Assembly: GCF_000156235.1 (NCBI RefSeq)
Contig: NZ_DS996815.1
Span: 62,001-126,000, forward strand
Source of the DNA: Pseudovibrio sp000156235
Lineage (GTDB): Bacteria; Pseudomonadota; Alphaproteobacteria; Rhizobiales; Stappiaceae
Direction: 5' to 3'
DNA length: 64,000 nt
The number at the start of each line of letters is the position of its first letter. The stretch's first letter is position 1. The notes under the pieces are model-generated. The model searched no databases. It was not told the origin of the DNA and worked only from the letters and a program-made list of their open reading frames with translations. Shown here piece after piece: positions 58,984 through 64,000 of this stretch. Both the position numbers and the translations under genes were made by a program.

Positions 58984-61900
58984 TTGGCTCCATAATCCGC
59001 GCTTCCATCAAGAACCGTGTGATCGTTCTGATGGCAGCAGTGATGCTGACACTTGGTGGCATCTGGGCACTGAAGGAAACACCCGTTGATGCGATTCCGG
59101 ACCTTTCCGATGTTCAGGTGATCATCAAGACCCCTTATGACGGTCAGGCTCCTCAGGTTATTGAAGATCAAGTAACCTATCCAATCGCTACAGCCATGTT
59201 GTCTGTGCCGGATGTGATCGATGTGCGCGGGTTTTCGTTTTATGGCGATTCCTACGTTTACGTAGTGTTCAAAGACAGCACTGATCTTTACTGGGCGCGC
59301 AGCCGGGTGCTGGAGTATCTGGCTCAGGTGGGCGCCAAACTGCCGGATGGAGTAACGCCTGAACTTGGACCGGATGCGACGGGTGTGGGCTGGATCTATC
59401 AGTATGCGTTGATCGACCGAACCGGTAATCATGATCTAGCGCAGCTCCGCTCCTTGCAGGATTGGTGGCTGAAGTTTGAGCTTCAAACCGTGAGCGGTGT
59501 CTCTGAAGTGGCAACCATTGGCGGCATGGTCAAGCAGTATCAGGTTGTTGTTGATCCCAATAAACTGCGTGCCTATGGCGTGACACTGCCGGAGCTGATG
59601 AGCACGATTGAGAACGCAAACCGTGAGACCAGCGGTAGCGTTATCGAGATGGCAGAGGCGGAGTATATGGTCCGCGCCACTGGTTACATCCAGTCCATTG
59701 AAGACCTGAAGGAAATTCCGATCAAAGTGAATGAACGGGGCGCGGCTCTTACGCTTGAGGATGTGGCCGAAATTCGCCTTGGTCCGCAAATGCGTCGAGG
59801 CGTGGCAGACCTGAATGGTGAGGGTGACTCCGTTGGTGCCGTCGTGATTATGCGCTGGGGCGAGAATCCGCTGCGCACCATTGAGGGTGTGACGGCAAAG
59901 CTGAATGAGCTGAAGCCCAACTTGCCGGAAGGTGTTGAGATCGTCACCACTTATGATCGCTCCGGTGTGATTGAACGGGCCATTGATAACCTGACCCAAA
60001 AGCTTACCGAAGAGTTCCTGGTGGTGGTTCTGGTCTGTGCGATCTTCCTGCTGCATCTCAGATCGTCATTGGTGATCCTGATCTCATTACCACTGGGCAT
60101 CCTGACAGCATTGCTCGTGATGCGATTGCAGGGTGTGAATGCAAACATCATGTCTCTAGGCGGGATCGCCATTGCGATTGGGGCCATGGTGGATGCGGCG
60201 ATTGTGATGATCGAAGCGATGCACCGGCGACTTGAGAAGGAACCAGACCCCGACAAGAACCGCTGGAAAGTGGTTGCGGAGTGCTGCTCGGAGGTTGGGC
60301 CAGCCTTGTTCTACTCGCTTGCGATTATCACCATCAGCTTCCTGCCGGTATTTGTGCTGGAAGCGCAGGAGGGACGTTTATTCAAACCGCTGGCCTTCAC
60401 CAAGACCTATGCCATGGCAGCGGCAACGATTTTGAGTATCACTCTGGTGCCGGTGCTGATGGGTTACTTTGTACGAGGACGCATTCACCCAGAGGCCAAA
60501 AACCCGGTGAACCGTTTCTGCATCGCACTGTATCGGCCAGCCCTTTCGCTGGTCATCACGTGGCCAAAGACAACAATCGTGTTTGCGCTGGTTCTGGTGG
60601 CATCCATTCTTGTGCCGCTAAACAGGATTGGAACGGAGTTCATGCCGGAGCTGAAGGAAGGAGACTTCCTTTACATGCCCTCGCTTTACACTGGTGTTTC
60701 CATCGGCAAGGCGCGGGAAGTACTTCAGCAAACTGACCGCATGATCATGCAGGTGCCTGAAGTGCAAACGGTCCATGGCAAGCTGGGGCGAGCTGAAACC
60801 GCAACGGACCCAGCGCCTTTGACCATGTTTGAAACCACTATCCAGCTGAAACCGCAGGACCAGTGGCGAGAAGGTATGACACTTGAAAAGATACGGCAAG
60901 AACTGGACAAGTCCGTGCAGGTGCCTGGCCTGACCAACGTTTGGATTCAGCCCATCAAGAACCGTATCGACATGCTGGCGACGGGCATGAAAACACCGGT
61001 AGGCGTGAAGGTGTCTGGGCCTGACTTGCAGGTCATTCAGGACATCTCAGTAGAGATTGAAGGTCTTGTCAAAGGTGTAGAGGGAACGCTGTCGGCTTAT
61101 GCGGAACGCCCCAAAGGCGCGCGGTTTATCGAGATTGATATCAACCGAAATGCAGCAGCCCGTTACATGCTGAATATCAAGGACGTTCAGGATGTGGTGC
61201 AAACCGCAATTGGCGGTATGGATATTTCTGAGAGTGTTGAAGGGCTGGAGCGTTACCCCATCAACTTGCGCTATCCGCAGGATTGGCGGAGCACGCCAGA
61301 ACAACTGGAGAAGCTGCCGGTTGTGACGCCGTCTGGCGCACACATTCCACTTGGTGCTGTATCTGACGTGAAGATCGTCGACGGCCCGGGTATGATCCGC
61401 TCGGAAAATGCACGGCCAACGGGGTTTGTGTTCATTGATATCGAAGGCCGTGATCTGGGTGGCTACGTAAGTGAAGCCCAGCAACTGGTCGCCTCGAATG
61501 TGCAGATCCCGGCTGGCTATTCAATCACTTGGTCAGGGCAGTATGAGTATATCGAGCGGGTGCAGGAACGTTTGCAGCTGGTTGCACCAGTTACACTTCT
61601 GATTATTACTTTGATGTTGTTCCTTGCCTTCAACCGAGTGGGAGAAGTTGCAATCATTCTCACTTCGCTGCCAGTCGCGCTTACCGGAGGCATCTGGTTT
61701 GTCTACGCTTTGGGCTTTGATCTGTCAATTGCGGTGTTGGTGGGCTTTATTGCGCTTGCAGGTGTGGCCGTGGAAACAGCCATTGTGATGCTGCTTTATC
61801 TCAACCTCTCCTGGGACAAGCGCATCGAGACGGCTCAGGCAACACATCAACAGCTGACCACTAAAGACATATTGGAGTCTGTTGTCGAAGGAGCTTTGTT

Positions 61901-62162
61901 GCGGTTACGCCCCAAAGTGATGACGGTCGCAGCCATCTTCGCAGGCCTGGTTCCCATCATGCTTGGCAGTGCTACGGGTTCAGAGATCATGAAGCGGATC
62001 GCAGCTCCAATGGTGGGCGGGATGATCACCGCAACGCTGCTTACGCTTTTTGTTATCCCGGCAATCTATGTGCTTTGGAAGAAGGCACGATTGGCTACCT
62101 TGAATAAGAGAATAGAAGCAGCGCCCATCTCTGATGAGCCAATAAAAACAAAGGGTAAGTGA
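58980..62162 (+). CDS. cusA: Heavy-metal RND efflux pump (CusA-like)
   Basis: The 1060-residue inner-membrane pump has the RND plan: TM1, two large periplasmic loops, and helices with IAIGAMVDAAIVMIEAMHRR (the proton-relay Asp) and GFIALAGVAVETAIVMLLYL. The heavy-metal (HME) signature NPLRTIEGVTAKLNELKPNL and metal-site Met-rich stretches such as RIDMLATGMKTPVGVKVSGP are seen. It exports Cu(I) or Ag(I) from the periplasm. No outer-membrane factor (CusC) gene follows, so the channel is supplied in trans. Confidence 0.95.
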   Translation: MIGSIIRASIKNRVIVLMAAVMLTLGGIWALKETPVDAIPDLSDVQVIIKTPYDGQAPQVIEDQVTYPIATAMLSVPDVIDVRGFSFYGDSYVYVVFKDSTDLYWARSRVLEYLAQVGAKLPDGVTPELGPDATGVGWIYQYALIDRTGNHDLAQLRSLQDWWLKFELQTVSGVSEVATIGGMVKQYQVVVDPNKLRAYGVTLPELMSTIENANRETSGSVIEMAEAEYMVRATGYIQSIEDLKEIPIKVNERGAALTLEDVAEIRLGPQMRRGVADLNGEGDSVGAVVIMRWGENPLRTIEGVTAKLNELKPNLPEGVEIVTTYDRSGVIERAIDNLTQKLTEEFLVVVLVCAIFLLHLRSSLVILISLPLGILTALLVMRLQGVNANIMSLGGIAIAIGAMVDAAIVMIEAMHRRLEKEPDPDKNRWKVVAECCSEVGPALFYSLAIITISFLPVFVLEAQEGRLFKPLAFTKTYAMAAATILSITLVPVLMGYFVRGRIHPEAKNPVNRFCIALYRPALSLVITWPKTTIVFALVLVASILVPLNRIGTEFMPELKEGDFLYMPSLYTGVSIGKAREVLQQTDRMIMQVPEVQTVHGKLGRAETATDPAPLTMFETTIQLKPQDQWREGMTLEKIRQELDKSVQVPGLTNVWIQPIKNRIDMLATGMKTPVGVKVSGPDLQVIQDISVEIEGLVKGVEGTLSAYAERPKGARFIEIDINRNAAARYMLNIKDVQDVVQTAIGGMDISESVEGLERYPINLRYPQDWRSTPEQLEKLPVVTPSGAHIPLGAVSDVKIVDGPGMIRSENARPTGFVFIDIEGRDLGGYVSEAQQLVASNVQIPAGYSITWSGQYEYIERVQERLQLVAPVTLLIITLMLFLAFNRVGEVAIILTSLPVALTGGIWFVYALGFDLSIAVLVGFIALAGVAVETAIVMLLYLNLSWDKRIETAQATHQQLTTKDILESVVEGALLRLRPKVMTVAAIFAGLVPIMLGSATGSEIMKRIAAPMVGGMITATLLTLFVIPAIYVLWKKARLATLNKRIEAAPISDEPIKTKGK

Positions 62163-62256
62163 GAGAGTTCCACCTCCCTCACTGAATACTGCTGCCAGGA
62201 AAAGGTCGACCTTCAAAGGTGATCAAACTCTTTCCATCTAATTGTAGTTTTCTTGC

Positions 62257-62287
62257 TTGACCTTCCAGTGACTGGAAGCCTTAGAGT
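62257..62287 (+). promoter_or_regulatory. CueR-type copper-responsive promoter of copA
   Basis: TTGACC (62257-62262) and TAGAGT (62282-62287) are separated by 19 bp, with the dyad TTCCAGTGACTGGAA in the spacer, almost the same as at 57303-57333. This indicates a shared copper-sensing regulator. Confidence 0.85.
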
Positions 62288-62317
62288 GCGCTCAAGAGAC
62301 AATGAAATGGTGAAGTT

Positions 62318-64000
62318 ATGTCCCACAGTTCAACACTGAAAATGCAAATTGAAGGCATGAATTGCGCCTCTTGCGTCGGTCGTGTCGAGAAAGCACTCAA
62401 GAGCATCTCGGGTGTCATCAACGCTTCCGTCAATCTGGCGACGGAGAGCGTGCAGGTAAACTATGATGACAGCCTCACACCCAAGGATGTGGCGAATGCG
62501 CTGCAAGAGGCTGGCTACCCAGCCGTTTCAGAAAGCATCACATTTGGTGTCTCCAATCTGAACTGTGCCTCCTGTGTTGGCCGTGCAGAAAAAGCACTGA
62601 GAGCCGGTGATGGCGTTCTGGAAGCGAATGTCAATTTAGCCACCGAAAGTGCAACCGTTCGTTATGCCGTGGGTGCGACAACACCAGCCACTATTGCTGA
62701 GCTCGTCACAGCCGCAGGCTATCCAGCCACACTGGAAAAGACTGAGCCGACTGAGACTGCTCACCGTAAAACCGATGAAATCCGTCAGCTCAAAAACAAG
62801 ACGCTTCTGGCCGCTGTTCTGGCTCTTCCGGTCTTCCTCATTGAGATGGGTAGCCACTTCATTCCAGGCGTTCATATGCTTGTTGCGGATACGCTTGGCA
62901 TGCAGAACAGCTACTATCTGCAGTTTATCCTGACCACGATTGTGTTGTTCGGTCCGGGCCGTCAGTTTTACACCAAGGGCTTTCCATATCTCTTCAAAGG
63001 TGCACCAGATATGAACTCTCTGGTGGCTCTGGGAACAGCTGCGGCCTATGTATTCTCTCTGGTTTCAACCTTCACGCCTCAGGTGCTTCCGGCTGGAACG
63101 GTCAACGTTTACTATGAAGCCGCGGCTGTGATCGTCGTCCTCATTCTTCTGGGCCGTTTTCTGGAAGCCCGTGCCAAAGGGCGAACAGGGGAAGCCATTC
63201 AAAAACTCATCGGCATGCAGGCTAAAACTGCACGCGTTGAACGCAATGGCGTGGTAAGCGAAGTTCCTATTGAAGAGATCATTGTTGGTGACGTCATTCA
63301 GGTGCGTCCCGGCGAGAAAATTGCTGTCGATGGTACTGTTGTCTCCGGTTCCTCGTTCGTCGATGAGAGCATGATCACCGGTGAACCGATCCCGGTAGAG
63401 AAGGCATCTGGTGATGAAGTAGTCGGTGCGACGATCAACGGCACAGGTGCGCTCAGCGTGCAGGCCAGTAAAGTGGGTAATGACACGGTTCTTTCCCAGA
63501 TCATTCAGATGGTGGAACAGGCGCAGGGCGCAAAGCTGCCAATTCAGGGATTGGTTGACAAAATCACGTCTTGGTTCGTTCCTGCAGTTATCACCATCGC
63601 AATTCTAACTGTTGGTGTCTGGTTCCTGTTTGGTCCTGACCCAGCCCTCAGTCTGGCACTGGTGGCTGGTGTTGCCGTGCTGATCATCGCATGTCCTTGT
63701 GCCATGGGCCTTGCAACGCCAACCTCCATTATGGTCGGCACCGGCAGAGCTGCAGAACTCGGAGTTCTGTTCCGCAAAGGCGACGCCTTGCAAATGCTTC
63801 AGGAAACCGGCGTGGTTGCATTGGACAAGACCGGTACCCTGACCGCTGGTCATCCGGAACTGACTGACATCATCCTGCGTGATGGCCTTGAAGAGAACGA
63901 TGTCTTGCGACTGGTTGCTGCCGTGGAGCAGAACTCAGAACATCCAATCGCAAAAGCAATTGTTCAGGCCGCTGAGGAGCGTGATATCTCCCTGCCAAAA
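62318..64000 (+). CDS. copA: Cu(I)-exporting P-type ATPase (3' truncated by window)
   Basis: The frame runs from the ATG at 62318 to the end of the window without a stop (561 codons present; the full protein should be ~800-850). Two N-terminal heavy-metal domains have CASC motifs (Cys16/Cys19 and Cys83/Cys86). The membrane part includes FPYLFKGAPDMNSLVALGTA, the actuator loop with DESMITGEPIPVEK, and the CPC metal-transport motif (LIIACPCAMGLATPTS). The phosphorylated Asp lies in DKTGTLTAG, followed by the start of the nucleotide-binding domain, with HP in EHPIAKAIV. It pumps Cu(I) out of the cytoplasm, and is controlled by the CueR-type promoter at 62257-62287. Confidence 0.95.
   Translation, partial: MSHSSTLKMQIEGMNCASCVGRVEKALKSISGVINASVNLATESVQVNYDDSLTPKDVANALQEAGYPAVSESITFGVSNLNCASCVGRAEKALRAGDGVLEANVNLATESATVRYAVGATTPATIAELVTAAGYPATLEKTEPTETAHRKTDEIRQLKNKTLLAAVLALPVFLIEMGSHFIPGVHMLVADTLGMQNSYYLQFILTTIVLFGPGRQFYTKGFPYLFKGAPDMNSLVALGTAAAYVFSLVSTFTPQVLPAGTVNVYYEAAAVIVVLILLGRFLEARAKGRTGEAIQKLIGMQAKTARVERNGVVSEVPIEEIIVGDVIQVRPGEKIAVDGTVVSGSSFVDESMITGEPIPVEKASGDEVVGATINGTGALSVQASKVGNDTVLSQIIQMVEQAQGAKLPIQGLVDKITSWFVPAVITIAILTVGVWFLFGPDPALSLALVAGVAVLIIACPCAMGLATPTSIMVGTGRAAELGVLFRKGDALQMLQETGVVALDKTGTLTAGHPELTDIILRDGLEENDVLRLVAAVEQNSEHPIAKAIVQAAEERDISLPK

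Noticed and set aside
1..64000. CRISPR array, prophage, or complete insertion sequence
   Set aside because: No regularly spaced direct repeats, phage structural genes or recognisable transposase were found.

Overview
The window reads as chromosomal DNA of a marine-type alphaproteobacterium of the Hyphomicrobiales, most like Pseudovibrio or another Stappiaceae. This is inferred from a phosphate acetyltransferase carrying the tail of a MaoC-like domain, an Rrf2 regulator with the three RirA cysteines, the rpmH-rnpA-yidC-engB-argB-HAD-dapD gene order, and moderate GC content. No rRNA, prophage, complete insertion sequence or CRISPR array was seen. One 20-base run of N (9611-9630) marks an assembly gap.

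Layout. 1-2310: acetyl-phosphate/acetate module (3' part of the phosphotransacetylase fusion, then ackA) ending at a strong terminator. 2515-4423: a truncated dienelactone-hydrolase-like ORF, a HAD hydrolase, and a gene-free block holding two REP-like palindromes and a GC-rich, highly structured RNA candidate that resembles HEARO/omegaRNA. 4437-13342 (minus strand): DUF4265 protein, dapD, a LysR regulator, a pyrimidine nucleotidase-like HAD protein, argB, an EAL protein cut by the gap, engB, yidC, rnpA and rpmH, with a clear sigma70-type promoter before rpmH. 13786-20764: TVP38 membrane protein plus flavin disulfide oxidoreductase, an orphan histidine kinase, two identical tRNA-Arg(ACG) genes, an M19 dipeptidase, a nitroreductase and mog.

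21290-25218 is a tightly coupled five-gene redox cluster: a Rieske/glutamate-synthase-domain fusion, two very small membrane proteins, a ferric-reductase-like membrane protein with its own Rieske domain, and a membrane-anchored Cys/His protein of unknown function. It is the best candidate here for an undescribed system. It is followed by a GST, a split polar amino acid ABC system without an ATPase, and a Nudix hydrolase.

28800-35903: kynureninase and tryptophan 2,3-dioxygenase, then a complete branched-chain-type (Liv) ABC transporter. 35970-40257: iron-uptake island (hemP, ExbB, two ExbD proteins, a TonB with a very long charged linker, and RirA). 40544-45634: catabolic cluster (FCD-type GntR regulator, BCCT transporter, mandelate racemase-like enolase, split UxaA/SuyAB-like lyase) with two near-identical palindromes in front of the lyase genes. 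45909-53740: SnoaL-like protein, EamA transporter, two glutathionyl-hydroquinone-reductase-like proteins, LysR and AraC regulators, and a membrane-fusion protein with a small membrane partner. 53900-57214: thiBPQ thiamine transporter under a TPP riboswitch. 57303-64000: copper export (CusB- and CusA-like RND proteins, then CopA running off the end), each transcription unit preceded by a CueR-type promoter with a 19-bp spacer.
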